A stretch of 45,762 nucleotides of DNA from positions 1 to 45,762 of the forward strand of contig JAICZH010000015.1 of NCBI GenBank assembly GCA_025933775.1, given 5' to 3'. The translations under genes and the position numbers were made by a program. The notes under the pieces are model-generated. The model was not told the DNA's origin, made no database searches, and saw only the letters and a list, made by a program, of their open reading frames with translations. This DNA is from Chitinophagaceae bacterium (GTDB taxonomy: Bacteria > Bacteroidota > Bacteroidia > Chitinophagales > Chitinophagaceae). Of this stretch, positions 9,012 through 17,175 are shown piece after piece; the first letter of the stretch is position 1, and each line of letters opens with the position of its first letter.

Positions 9012-9775
9012 AATTGTATGGATTAATAGGAAATCCTTTAACGCATTCTTTTTCACAAAAATATTTTACTGAAAAATTTAGCGCAGAAAATATAAACGAT
9101 TGCGTATACCAAAATTTTGAAATAAAAGATCTGCAAAAAGAAATTCCAATATTAAAAAATAATGCTGAATTGTATGGGTTAAATGTTACCATTCCTTATA
9201 AATCGGAAATCATTTCATTTTTAGATATACTTTCTGAAGTGTGCAAAGAAATAAACGCCTGCAATTGCATAAAAATAAATAATGGTAAATGGAAAGGATT
9301 TAATACAGATGTTATTGGTTTTGAAAAATCATTTACACAACTGCTGCAGCCACATCACACTAAAGCCCTGATACTGGGTACTGGCGGGTCTTCCAAAGCA
9401 GTTGCTTATGTTTTAAAAAAATTAAATATTGATTTTTTATTTGTAAATCGTAATAAAAATATTTCTGACGGCATTATCAATTACGAATCCGTAACGACTG
9501 AAATAATTAAAGAATATACCATTGTAATCAATACTACGCCATTGGGCCAGTTTCCTAACGGTGGTGCCTACCCGAAAATTCCTTATGAATATGTTTCGGA
9601 TAAAAATTATTTTTTTGATTTAATTTATAATCCATTTAAAACATTATTTCTTTCAAAAGCTGAAGCGATGGGCGCTGTAATTAAAAACGGAAAAGATATG
9701 CTTGCCATACAAGCCGAAGAAAGCTGGAAGATATGGACACACAAAGAATCCGATACCTCTTCATGCACTTTATAA
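9008..9775 (+). CDS. aroE: Shikimate dehydrogenase
   Basis: AroE reduces 3-dehydroshikimate to shikimate with NADPH in the chorismate pathway. The 255-residue product has the N-terminal substrate domain with GNPLTHSFS (about 8-16) and NVTIPYKSE, whose lysine is K65, and NTDVIGF with D101; these correspond to the catalytic Lys-Asp pair. The nucleotide domain has ILGTGGSSKAV and ends with NGKDMLAIQAEESWKIW. Its ATG lies within the comA stop (ATGA overlap), indicating translational coupling. The rest of the shikimate pathway is not nearby, but chorismate is the substrate of the trp operon at 36.8 kb. Confidence 0.95.
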   Translation: MKLYGLIGNPLTHSFSQKYFTEKFSAENINDCVYQNFEIKDLQKEIPILKNNAELYGLNVTIPYKSEIISFLDILSEVCKEINACNCIKINNGKWKGFNTDVIGFEKSFTQLLQPHHTKALILGTGGSSKAVAYVLKKLNIDFLFVNRNKNISDGIINYESVTTEIIKEYTIVINTTPLGQFPNGGAYPKIPYEYVSDKNYFFDLIYNPFKTLFLSKAEAMGAVIKNGKDMLAIQAEESWKIWTHKESDTSSCTL

Positions 9776-9857
9776 GCTGCATCTATTTATTTAATAAAAG
9801 TTTCTTGCCAAGGCTGCACGCGTAGATATAAAAATTTTAATCCAAAATTTGTAAAAC

Positions 9858-9880
9858 AAAATTGATCTACAATTTTTTTT
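9858..9880 (+). terminator. Possible aroE terminator
   Basis: A short AT-rich stem, AAAATTG and CAATTTT around a 5-nt loop, runs straight into additional T residues about 80 nt after the aroE stop. The pairing is perfect but weak. Confidence 0.4.
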
Positions 9881-9934
9881 ATTAGCATAAATTCTTACAA
9901 ATATTTTTTCAAAATCATATTTTAACTTTAGCAT

Positions 9935-11029
9935 ATGAAAACCGTCGTTATTTTTTTATGCCTTGTATCTGCTGTTTTTATTGCGCATACACAGAATGTA
10001 AATGAATACACGAAAACAAACCCGGCGGCGCTGAATATTCCCGATGCACAAGCCACTTCTACCGGGGATATTGCTGCATACATCAACAATCATTTTAAAA
10101 CTGATGATGAAAAACTTCGCGCTATTTATATATGGATCATCACTCATATACAATACAGTGGCGACAGCATACACAGGATTATTTTAATGGAAGACAGGGA
10201 ACAGTTAGTAACGTTTGCGATGAGAAGAAAAAAAGGTGTTTGCGAAAATTTCGCCGCCATCTTTGATGACTTGTGCCGAAAATGCGGGTTGAAATCTTTT
10301 ATAGTAGAAGGTTATACCAAACAAAATAATTCTTTGGATAAAACATCCCACGCATGGAATATTGTTTTTGCCGGTAACAAATGGTGGCCTTGCGATCCCA
10401 CGTGGGATGCAGGTCAGCCTGATTATACTTACTTTAAAGTATCGCCGGAAGTTTTTATAAAAACCCATTGGCCTTTTGATCCGTTGTTTCAATTGCTCAA
10501 TTATCCTATTACTTATAAAGAGTTTTATAACGGTAACGCATACACGAAAAATAGTACAGCCTATTTCAATTATATGGATTCAATAAATGAATATGAAAAA
10601 TCATCGCCTGTAAAAAAATATGTTTCTGCTTCTTTTCGAATTCAAAATAATGGAGCGCCTTATAAATTAATACGCGACAAACTAAGCCAGTTACGGCTTG
10701 AAGCAGAGCTTATTTATCAGGACAAAGATTCTGCATTATACAACAATGCCGTTGCCGATTACAATAATGCTATAAATAACTTTAATGCTTTTCTTACCTA
10801 TCGCAATAACCAGTTTAAGCCACAAAAAACAGACGCCGAAATACAATCTTTATTTAGCGAAATAGAAAACCGAATAGATTCTGCACGTGCGAATCTGAAA
10901 GAAATAAACCAGTCGAAGGCAATCTTAACTTTAGATACGGGCGATATAGAATACGCATTAAATAATCTTTTGAACCACCTAAATGAACAAAAAACTTTTT
11001 TAAAAAATTATACAGGCAAAACAAAATAA
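9935..11029 (+). CDS. Exported transglutaminase-like protein
   Basis: A signal peptide (about residues 1-19, ending AHTQ) precedes a transglutaminase/cysteine-protease-fold domain. The three residues expected for catalysis are present and in order: C103 in KGVCENFAAIF, H139 in TSHAWNIV and D154 in CDPTWDAG. The following WPCDPTWDAG and ITYKEFY context resembles the KyphoScoliosis/CYK3-like transglutaminase subgroup, common in secreted Bacteroidota proteins. The C-terminal 150 residues look helical and coiled-coil-like, with no known domain. Substrate and role are unknown; the intact triad suggests active peptide-bond chemistry in the periplasm or at the cell surface. Confidence 0.8.
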   Translation: MKTVVIFLCLVSAVFIAHTQNVNEYTKTNPAALNIPDAQATSTGDIAAYINNHFKTDDEKLRAIYIWIITHIQYSGDSIHRIILMEDREQLVTFAMRRKKGVCENFAAIFDDLCRKCGLKSFIVEGYTKQNNSLDKTSHAWNIVFAGNKWWPCDPTWDAGQPDYTYFKVSPEVFIKTHWPFDPLFQLLNYPITYKEFYNGNAYTKNSTAYFNYMDSINEYEKSSPVKKYVSASFRIQNNGAPYKLIRDKLSQLRLEAELIYQDKDSALYNNAVADYNNAINNFNAFLTYRNNQFKPQKTDAEIQSLFSEIENRIDSARANLKEINQSKAILTLDTGDIEYALNNLLNHLNEQKTFLKNYTGKTK

Positions 11030-11094
11030 CTTTATCACTTTCTTTTTTATAAAACAATAATTAATTGATATAAGGAATTTTAAATTCCATCCAT

Positions 11095-11102
11095 TATATT
11101 TG
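11095..11102 (+). promoter_or_regulatory. Predicted -7 box of adk promoter
   Basis: TATATTTG is a perfect TAnnTTTG match 26 nt before the adk ATG. A -33 box at normal spacing is not evident. Confidence 0.5.
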
Positions 11103-11128
11103 ACGTTCACAAAGGATTTTTAGCAAGC

Positions 11129-11713
11129 ATGTTCAATTTAATTTTATTCGGGCCACCGGGAAGCGGAAAAGGTACGCAGTCGGAAAAACTGATTGCCAAA
11201 TATAATCTTAAACATCTTTCCACCGGCGATTTGCTAAGAAGCGAGATTGCAAAAAAAACGACACTTGGTCTTGAAGCAAAAAAATTTATGGACAAGGGAC
11301 AACTGGTTCCTGATGAAGTGGTAATCGGTATGATAAGTACTGCATTAGATCAAAACCCTGATGCGGCGGGTTTTTTATTCGATGGCTTCCCACGTACTTC
11401 CAAACAGGCAGAGGCTTTGGATAATTTGCTAAAGCTAAAAAATCTTTCCATTAATGTAATGCTTGCATTAGATGTAACTGAAGAAGAATTGGTAAAGCGT
11501 TTACTGAAACGCGGTGAAACCAGCGGCCGTCCTGATGATAATAACGACCAGGTAATAAGAACACGCATTCATGAATACCATAAAAAAACTTCACCCGTTG
11601 CCGATCATTATAAAAAATCAAATAAAGTAGTGCTTGTAAAAGGAGAAGGAAGCGTGGATAATATTTTTAATAGTCTTGCAAAAGAAATTGATGTAAGGCT
11701 AGTGAAAGTTTAA
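11129..11713 (+). CDS. adk: Adenylate kinase
   Basis: Catalyses ATP + AMP to 2 ADP in the cytoplasm. The P-loop GPPGSGKGT is at residues 8-16, followed by the AMP-binding HLSTGDLLR and FLFDGFPRT motifs. Between KRLLKRGETSGRPDD and the C-terminal helix there is only a short loop, so this is the short-lid form; at 194 residues it is about 20 shorter than long-lid enzymes such as that of E. coli. The short form is usual in this phylum. It is probably monocistronic. Confidence 0.96.
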   Translation: MFNLILFGPPGSGKGTQSEKLIAKYNLKHLSTGDLLRSEIAKKTTLGLEAKKFMDKGQLVPDEVVIGMISTALDQNPDAAGFLFDGFPRTSKQAEALDNLLKLKNLSINVMLALDVTEEELVKRLLKRGETSGRPDDNNDQVIRTRIHEYHKKTSPVADHYKKSNKVVLVKGEGSVDNIFNSLAKEIDVRLVKV

Positions 11714-11731
11714 AGTGATTTAAAAAAATCT

Positions 11732-11922
11732 TTAAGCTTTTTTTTTATGCCAATCAACCATTTGTTCAAATTTTATTTCGCCGGTAGAAATGGAGATGGT
11801 AAAGTTTGAAAAGGCCTTCCAATTGCAGAGTCCAATAATCCTTCATCTCTTATACCGAACGAACCTCCATATTTTTGAATGGATAATTCATGAAGCTTAA
11901 TAATTTCTTTTTTTAAAATCAT
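11732..11922 (-). pseudogene. Doc (death-on-curing) toxin remnant, core deleted
   Basis: Reading the minus strand from an ATG at 11922, about 40 residues match the N-terminal part of Doc/Fic toxins: KLHELSIQKYGG, GIRDEGLLDSAIGRPFQT. The frame then breaks. In another frame a 22-residue stretch with ISISTGEIKFEQMVDW resembles the extreme C-terminus of Doc (P1 Doc has a TGEI segment at the same place). The central region with the catalytic HxFx(D/N)xNKR motif is absent. The simplest reading is an internal out-of-frame deletion that inactivated the toxin. The start codon overlaps the stop of the antitoxin relic as ATGA, the arrangement of a working toxin-antitoxin operon. Family assignment rests on motif recall, not a search. 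Confidence 0.75.
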
Positions 11923-12107
11923 TGAGCTAATTTTTGCAAAACATTTCCATATTTTGAAACGACTTCTAAAAAAAATGACTCCGCATCAAATTTTGGTTTT
12001 TTTTTCATCGTTAGCTTTTTCAACTACTTTCAAAATAACTTTTAGTTGTTCTTCATTTAGCTTATCCATCTTTTCATTTATTGCTTTTTCATTTCAGCAA
12101 CACTCAT
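11919..12107 (-). pseudogene. Antitoxin remnant with two compensating frameshifts
   Basis: From ATG 12107 the minus strand reads MSVAEMKK and then hits a stop. Restoring one A in a poly-A run gives INEKMDKLNEEQLKVILKVV and then KANDEKK; removing one A at a second poly-A run (about 12001-12009) gives PKFDAESFFLEVVSKYGNVL up to a stop at 11919. The total span (189 nt, 63 codons) is a multiple of three, consistent with one loss and one gain in homopolymers. A 62-residue acidic/basic helical protein directly upstream of and overlapping a doc relic is most simply its antitoxin. The breaks could be sequencing errors in homopolymers, but the toxin damage next door favours real decay. Confidence 0.65.
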
Positions 12108-12177
12108 AATATAAAATTTTATACATCAAACTTAATAAATTATAATAGCATTACTAAATGCATTAACACAACTATGG

Positions 12178-12185
12178 TAATTTTG
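12178..12185 (+). promoter_or_regulatory. Predicted -7 box of the paaZ-like gene
   Basis: TAATTTTG fits TAnnTTTG and lies 17 nt before the ATG at 12203. There is no clear -33 box. Confidence 0.4.
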
Positions 12186-12202
12186 CAGATAAATTTTTGA
12201 CA

Positions 12203-14275
12203 ATGAAATTAGGAAATTATATAACCGGCAATTGGATGGAAGGAGACGGAGACGGGCAGCCACTCTACAATGCAGTGAACAGTGAAATTATTGCAACAGC
12301 TACTACTAAAGGATTAGACTTTGCATCCATACTCGATTACGGAAGAAAAAAAGGAAACCCTGCATTACGAAAAATGACTTTTCATGAAAGAGGAAGAATG
12401 CTCAAAGCTTTGGCGCTTCATTTATTAAAACATAAAGAAAAATTTTATGTGCTTAGTTACAAAACCGGAGCCACGCGAGCAGATAGCTGGGTTGACATTG
12501 AAGGCGGAATCGGAAATCTTTTTTCAAATGCATCGCTGAGAAGAAAATTACCTGATGAAATTTTTGCACTTGATGGAGATAACATAGGGTTGAGCAAGGG
12601 CGGCACTTTCGCAGCGCAACATATTTTACTTCCGAAAGAAGGAGTAGCGGTTCATATCAACGCATTTAATTTTCCCGTGTGGGGGATGCTCGAAAAAATT
12701 GCCGTGAATTTATTGGCAGGTGTGCCCGCAATTGTAAAGCCTGCAACTATTACATCCTATTTAACGGAGGCAGTTGTACGCGAAATCATTGATTCAAAAA
12801 TTTTGCCGGAAGGCGCATTGCAACTAATATGCGGGAACGCCGGAGATATACTCGATCATGTAACATCCCAGGATGTGGTAACCTTTACAGGCTCGGCATC
12901 CACCGGTTTACAATTAAAAGCGAATCAAAATATTTTACAACAAAATGTACCTTTTAATCTGGAAGCCGATTCGTTGAATTGTATTGTACTTGGCGATGAC
13001 GTAACTCCATCCATGCCGGAATGGGATATTTTTATTAAAGAAATACAAAAAGAAATGACATCGAAAGCGGGACAGAAATGTACTGCTATAAGAAGAATTT
13101 TTGTTCCGGAAAATAAAATGGAAGATGTATGGAATGCTATTGGAAAATCATTATCGCAAACAATAATAGGCAATCCGCAAAATGAAAAAGTAAGAATGGG
13201 AGCGCTTGCCGGCAAACAACAAAGAGAAGAAGTAAAAGGACAGATACAGAAATTGTTGGCATCATCACAAATAATTTATGGCAGCATGGATAGTGTTGAA
13301 TTAATTGATGCTGATGCAAACAAAGGCGCTTTTATAAGCCCATTATTATTAATGAATGAAAAACCTTTCATTTCAGAGGAGCCGCACAATGTAGAAGCAT
13401 TTGGGCCGGTGAGCACCATCATGCCTTATAAAAATATGGATGAAGCGATAGCACTTGCTAAAAAAGGTAAAGGTTCATTATGTAGTTCTGTTGTTACATC
13501 AAACAAACAGTTTGCAAAAAATTATATAATGGGAGCAGGCACATTTCATGGAAGAATTTTAGTGCTCAATAGTGAAGATGCAAAAGAAAGCACAGGACAT
13601 GGCTCACCTTTGCCAATGCTTATTCATGGCGGGCCGGGGCGTGCCGGCGGCGGCGAAGAAATGGGCGGCCTGCGTGGAATAAAACATTATATGCAAAGAG
13701 TGGCTGTGCAAGGCTCGCCAACAATGCTTACTGCCATTACTAATGTGTATCAACCTAACGGTAACGGCCACACGAAAACTATTCATCCCTTTAAAAAATA
13801 TTTTGAAGAACTTGAAATAGGTGATCAGTTAATTACCAAAAAAAGAAAAATTACGGCTGAAGATATTGATAAATTTGCTGACCTGAGCGGTGATCATTTT
13901 TATGCGCATATAAAAAAAACAGATTTTACTGATACCATGTTTGAGCAACAGGTGGCGCATGGATATTTTATAATGAGCGCTGCGGCGGGTTTGTTTGTTG
14001 ATAGTTTTGAAAAAAATCCTGTGTTGCTTAATTATGGAATTGATGAATTGCGTTTTACAAAACCGGTTTATGCGGGTCAGGAAATTTATGTTCGCCTAAC
14101 ATGCAAAGAAAAAATTGCGCAGGAATTAAAAGAAATAAATCCTGATGTGCCTTTTAAAAAAGGAAGTGATATACCAAAAGGAATTGTAAAATGGTATGTA
14201 GAAATTTTAGATGAAAGCGAAGAGCCGGTAATTGGCGTTGCTACTATTTTAACGATGGTAAAAAGAAAAAACTAA
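12203..14275 (+). CDS. paaZ: PaaZ-like bifunctional aldehyde dehydrogenase/MaoC enoyl-CoA hydratase
   Basis: PaaZ opens oxepin-CoA and oxidises the resulting semialdehyde in aerobic phenylacetate breakdown. The N-terminal ALDH domain (about 1-520) has the catalytic pair E254 in FNLEADSLN and C293 in AGQKCTAIRR, matching the spacing in the E. coli enzyme. The C-terminal MaoC hot-dog domain (about 540-690) carries FADLSGDHFYAH and VAHGYFIMSAAAG, with the Asp/His hydratase residues. The ATG at 12203 is preferred over an in-frame TTG two codons upstream, because MKLGNYITGNW is the usual ALDH beginning. The paaABCDE monooxygenase genes are not in the window. The enoyl-CoA hydratase gene follows 132 nt downstream and may act with it. 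Confidence 0.87.
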   Translation: MKLGNYITGNWMEGDGDGQPLYNAVNSEIIATATTKGLDFASILDYGRKKGNPALRKMTFHERGRMLKALALHLLKHKEKFYVLSYKTGATRADSWVDIEGGIGNLFSNASLRRKLPDEIFALDGDNIGLSKGGTFAAQHILLPKEGVAVHINAFNFPVWGMLEKIAVNLLAGVPAIVKPATITSYLTEAVVREIIDSKILPEGALQLICGNAGDILDHVTSQDVVTFTGSASTGLQLKANQNILQQNVPFNLEADSLNCIVLGDDVTPSMPEWDIFIKEIQKEMTSKAGQKCTAIRRIFVPENKMEDVWNAIGKSLSQTIIGNPQNEKVRMGALAGKQQREEVKGQIQKLLASSQIIYGSMDSVELIDADANKGAFISPLLLMNEKPFISEEPHNVEAFGPVSTIMPYKNMDEAIALAKKGKGSLCSSVVTSNKQFAKNYIMGAGTFHGRILVLNSEDAKESTGHGSPLPMLIHGGPGRAGGGEEMGGLRGIKHYMQRVAVQGSPTMLTAITNVYQPNGNGHTKTIHPFKKYFEELEIGDQLITKKRKITAEDIDKFADLSGDHFYAHIKKTDFTDTMFEQQVAHGYFIMSAAAGLFVDSFEKNPVLLNYGIDELRFTKPVYAGQEIYVRLTCKEKIAQELKEINPDVPFKKGSDIPKGIVKWYVEILDESEEPVIGVATILTMVKRKN

Positions 14276-14367
14276 ACTAAAAAAAAATTGAATAACCGCT
14301 ATGACACAAGGTCACAATGAATTTGGATTTTATTATTTAAACTGAAATTCTAAAAATAAAATGATTA

Positions 14368-14375
14368 TAACTTTG
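14368..14375 (+). promoter_or_regulatory. Predicted -7 box of the enoyl-CoA hydratase gene
   Basis: TAACTTTG matches TAnnTTTG and lies 32 nt before the ATG. No -33 box is visible. It suggests the hydratase gene is not solely cotranscribed with the paaZ-like gene. Confidence 0.4.
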
Positions 14376-14407
14376 TCATTATAACTACAGATAATCAATT
14401 TAAGCAC

Positions 14408-15175
14408 ATGCCAGACAACGGATACGTAACATCTCACACAGAACATGGAATTACAACCATTGAATTTTTTCATCCTAAAAGCAATTCGCTTCCTTTAAAA
14501 ATTTTAGATGAATTAAGACAGGAAATACATTATGCAGGTTTGCACGATACAAACGTGATTGTGTTGCGAAGCGGCGGCGATGGCGCATTTTGCGCCGGCG
14601 CCAGCTTTGATGAATTAATAAATATTAAAAGTGAAAAAGAAGGGCTTATTTTTTTTATGGGCTTTGCCAACGTTATTAATGCCATGAGAAAATGTAGTAA
14701 ACTGATCATTGGGCGTATTCATGGCAAATGCGTGGGCGGCGGTGTAGGACTTGCAGCAGCCTGCGATTATGCAATTGGAGTAAAAACTGCAGAGGTAAAA
14801 TTAAGCGAGCTTTCAATAGGTATTGGCCCTTTTGTAGTTGGCCCGGCGATTGAAAGAAAGATTGGCCTCGCTGCTTTTAGCCAGCTTGGTATTGATGCTA
14901 CACTTTGGCGAAATGCAGACTGGGCAAAGAAAAAAGGGTTATTTGCGGAAGTTCATGAAACGATTCAAAATATGGATGAATCTGTTTTGCGTTTAGCTAA
15001 TTCGCTTGCACATTCCAATGCCGAAGCTATGACAGAATTAAAAAAGAAATTCTGGGCAGGAACAGAAAACTGGGATGTACTTTTAAATGAAAGAGCTGCT
15101 ATCAGTGGCAAATTGATACTAAGTGATTTTACAAAAAATGCAATTGCAAAATTCAAAATGAAAGCAAATAAATAA
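14408..15175 (+). CDS. Enoyl-CoA hydratase/isomerase family protein
   Basis: A 255-residue crotonase-fold protein. The CoA-binding/oxyanion segment is AFCAGASFDEL (about 58-68), and the second oxyanion segment is GRIHGKCVGGGVGLAAACDYAI (shown across two parts: GRIHGKCVGGG and VGLAAACDYA). A glutamate in KLSELSIGIGP is at the position of the catalytic Glu of hydratases. Crotonases cannot be assigned a substrate from motifs alone. Its position after the PaaZ-like gene suggests acyl-CoA degradation, possibly the phenylacetate or a branched-chain pathway. It is convergent with rfbA, 45 nt away. Confidence 0.85.
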   Translation: MPDNGYVTSHTEHGITTIEFFHPKSNSLPLKILDELRQEIHYAGLHDTNVIVLRSGGDGAFCAGASFDELINIKSEKEGLIFFMGFANVINAMRKCSKLIIGRIHGKCVGGGVGLAAACDYAIGVKTAEVKLSELSIGIGPFVVGPAIERKIGLAAFSQLGIDATLWRNADWAKKKGLFAEVHETIQNMDESVLRLANSLAHSNAEAMTELKKKFWAGTENWDVLLNERAAISGKLILSDFTKNAIAKFKMKANK

Positions 15176-15220
15176 TTTTTTAATTAAAAATTTTTTATAG
15201 CAGAAGGATAAAAAATTCAA

Positions 15221-16078
15221 TTACAATATATCTTTTAAATATTCTCCGTATCCGCTCTTCTCAAATTTTTTTGCAAGAAGATTCAATTGCTCTTTATCAA
15301 TAAATTTCATTCGGTAAGCAATTTCTTCGAGACAACCGATTTTAAATCCCTGCCTTTTTTCTATTACTCTTACAAATTCCGATGCATCGTGCAGCGATTC
15401 AAAAGTTCCTGTATCGAGCCACGCAAAACCCCGATCGAGCACTGCTACTTTTAATTTTTTTTCTAATAAATATTTTCGGTTTACATCAGTGATTTCATAT
15501 TCACCTCTTGCCGAAGGAGCAATATTTTTTGCAATATCAACTACACTGTTATCATAAAAATATAAACCCGGAACTGCATAATTTGATTTGGGTTGCTGCG
15601 GTTTTTCTTCAATGCTTATTGCTATTAAATTTTTATCAAATTCTACCACGCCATATCTTTGCGGATCACTTACGGGATAAGCAAAAATTACAGCGCCATC
15701 AGGGTTTGCTGATCTTTGTAATAAATTTGAAAACCCGCTTCCATAAAAAATATTATCTCCCAAAACCAATGCCACTGCATCTTTACCAATAAATTTTTCA
15801 CCAATTACAAATGCCTGCGCAAGGCCGTTGGGTTTTTTCTGCACTTCATACTGAATGCTACATCCCCATTGGCTTCCATCATTTAATAACCGTTTAAATT
15901 GTTGCTGATCTTCGGGCGTTGTAATAATTAAAATATCTTTTATCCCTGCCAGCATTAAGGTTGAAAGCGGATAATAGATCATCGGCTTATCATAAATTGG
16001 CATTAATTGTTTGCTGATTCCCATTGTGATGGGATATAATCTTGTTCCGCTGCCGCCTGCTAATATTATTCCTTTCAT
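15221..16078 (-). CDS. rfbA: Glucose-1-phosphate thymidylyltransferase
   Basis: RfbA (RmlA) joins dTTP and glucose-1-phosphate to give dTDP-glucose. The 285-residue sequence starts with [17 protein letters not shown], the nucleotide-binding signature, followed by [20 protein letters not shown] and [12 protein letters not shown] with a metal-binding Asp; [12 protein letters not shown] is near the C-terminus. It is the last gene of a four-gene minus-strand set and lies 30 nt after rfbB, which uses its product. No rfbC or rfbD follows, so the final deoxysugar cannot be fixed from this window. Confidence 0.96.
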   Translation of the reverse strand: MKGIILAGGSGTRLYPITMGISKQLMPIYDKPMIYYPLSTLMLAGIKDILIITTPEDQQQFKRLLNDGSQWGCSIQYEVQKKPNGLAQAFVIGEKFIGKDAVALVLGDNIFYGSGFSNLLQRSANPDGAVIFAYPVSDPQRYGVVEFDKNLIAISIEEKPQQPKSNYAVPGLYFYDNSVVDIAKNIAPSARGEYEITDVNRKYLLEKKLKVAVLDRGFAWLDTGTFESLHDASEFVRVIEKRQGFKIGCLEEIAYRMKFIDKEQLNLLAKKFEKSGYGEYLKDIL

Positions 16079-16108
16079 TTAATCATTTAAATTTAAAAAA
16101 CCTTCCGG

Positions 16109-17161
16109 TTATTTTCCATATTGTTGTTCATAATATTTCATGTAAGCCCCGCTGGTAACATCATTCAGCCATTCTTTGTTATTCAAATACCAGTCTATCG
16201 TTTTTGATAAGCCTTCTTCAAATTGAAGTGAAGGGTGCCAGCCCAATTCATTTTCTAATTTAGTTGCGTCTATTGCATACCGTAAATCATGACCCAGCCT
16301 GTCTTTTACAAATGTTATTAATTTTTCTGATGTTCCTTTTTCACGATTAAGTTTTTCATCCATTTGCCTGCAAAGCTCTTTTATAATGTCAATATTTTTC
16401 CATTCATTATGTCCGCCAATGTTATACGTTTCTCCAATTTTTCCTTTATGAAAAATGGCATCAATTGCACGCACATGATCTTCCACAAATAACCAGTCTC
16501 TTACATTTAACCCTTTTCCATAAATGGGCAATGGCTTATTATGAATAATATTATTGATGCAAAGCGGAATTAATTTTTCTGGAAAATGATACGGACCATA
16601 ATTGTTGGAACAATTAGAAACGATAACCGGCAACCGATAGGTATGATAAAATGCTTTTACAAAATGGTCGGAAGATGCTTTGGATGCGGAATACGGACTG
16701 CGAGGATCATAAGCCGTTTCTTCAGTAAAAAATCCTTTTTCGTCAAGGCTGCCATACACTTCATCAGTAGAAATATGATAAAATAATTTATCATCATAAT
16801 TATCTTTCCATCCATCTTTTGCTACCTGTAATAATGAAACTGTGCCTAAAACATTTGTTCTTACAAATGCTAATGGATCATTGATTGAACGATCTACATG
16901 GCTTTCTGCAGCGCAATGCAACACGCCATCAAAATTATATTTTGTAAAAAGTTTTTTTACAAAATCCATGTCTTCTATATCACCTTTTACAAAAGTATAA
17001 TTGGGCTTGTCTTCAATATCTTTTAAATTTTCAAGATTGCCTGCGTAAGTAAGTTTATCAAGATTTATAATTTGATAATCAGGATATTTATTTACAAATA
17101 ATCTTGTAAGATGTGAACCGATAAAACCTGCGCCGCCGGTAATAAGAATATTTTTTTTCAT
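16109..17161 (-). CDS. rfbB: dTDP-glucose 4,6-dehydratase
   Basis: RfbB (RmlB) converts dTDP-glucose to dTDP-4-keto-6-deoxyglucose with bound NAD. Counted from ATG 17161, the Rossmann motif GGAGFIGSH is at 9-17, the Thr-Asp-Glu catalytic triplet at 132-134 (HISTDEVYGS) and the SDR YxxxK at Y157/K161. The extended frame to a GTG at 17179 adds MIKKFL and would overlap the upstream stop; the ATG beginning MKKNILITGGAGF is preferred because it matches the family's start. It sits between wlbA-like and rfbA genes, all in the same direction. Confidence 0.96.
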   Translation of the reverse strand: MKKNILITGGAGFIGSHLTRLFVNKYPDYQIINLDKLTYAGNLENLKDIEDKPNYTFVKGDIEDMDFVKKLFTKYNFDGVLHCAAESHVDRSINDPLAFVRTNVLGTVSLLQVAKDGWKDNYDDKLFYHISTDEVYGSLDEKGFFTEETAYDPRSPYSASKASSDHFVKAFYHTYRLPVIVSNCSNNYGPYHFPEKLIPLCINNIIHNKPLPIYGKGLNVRDWLFVEDHVRAIDAIFHKGKIGETYNIGGHNEWKNIDIIKELCRQMDEKLNREKGTSEKLITFVKDRLGHDLRYAIDATKLENELGWHPSLQFEEGLSKTIDWYLNNKEWLNDVTSGAYMKYYEQQYGK

Positions 17162-17175
17162 TAAAAATTTTTTAA

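Noticed and set aside
12197-12202. TTG two codons upstream as start of the paaZ-like gene.
   Set aside because: The ATG at 12203 gives the usual ALDH beginning, MKLGNYITGNW.
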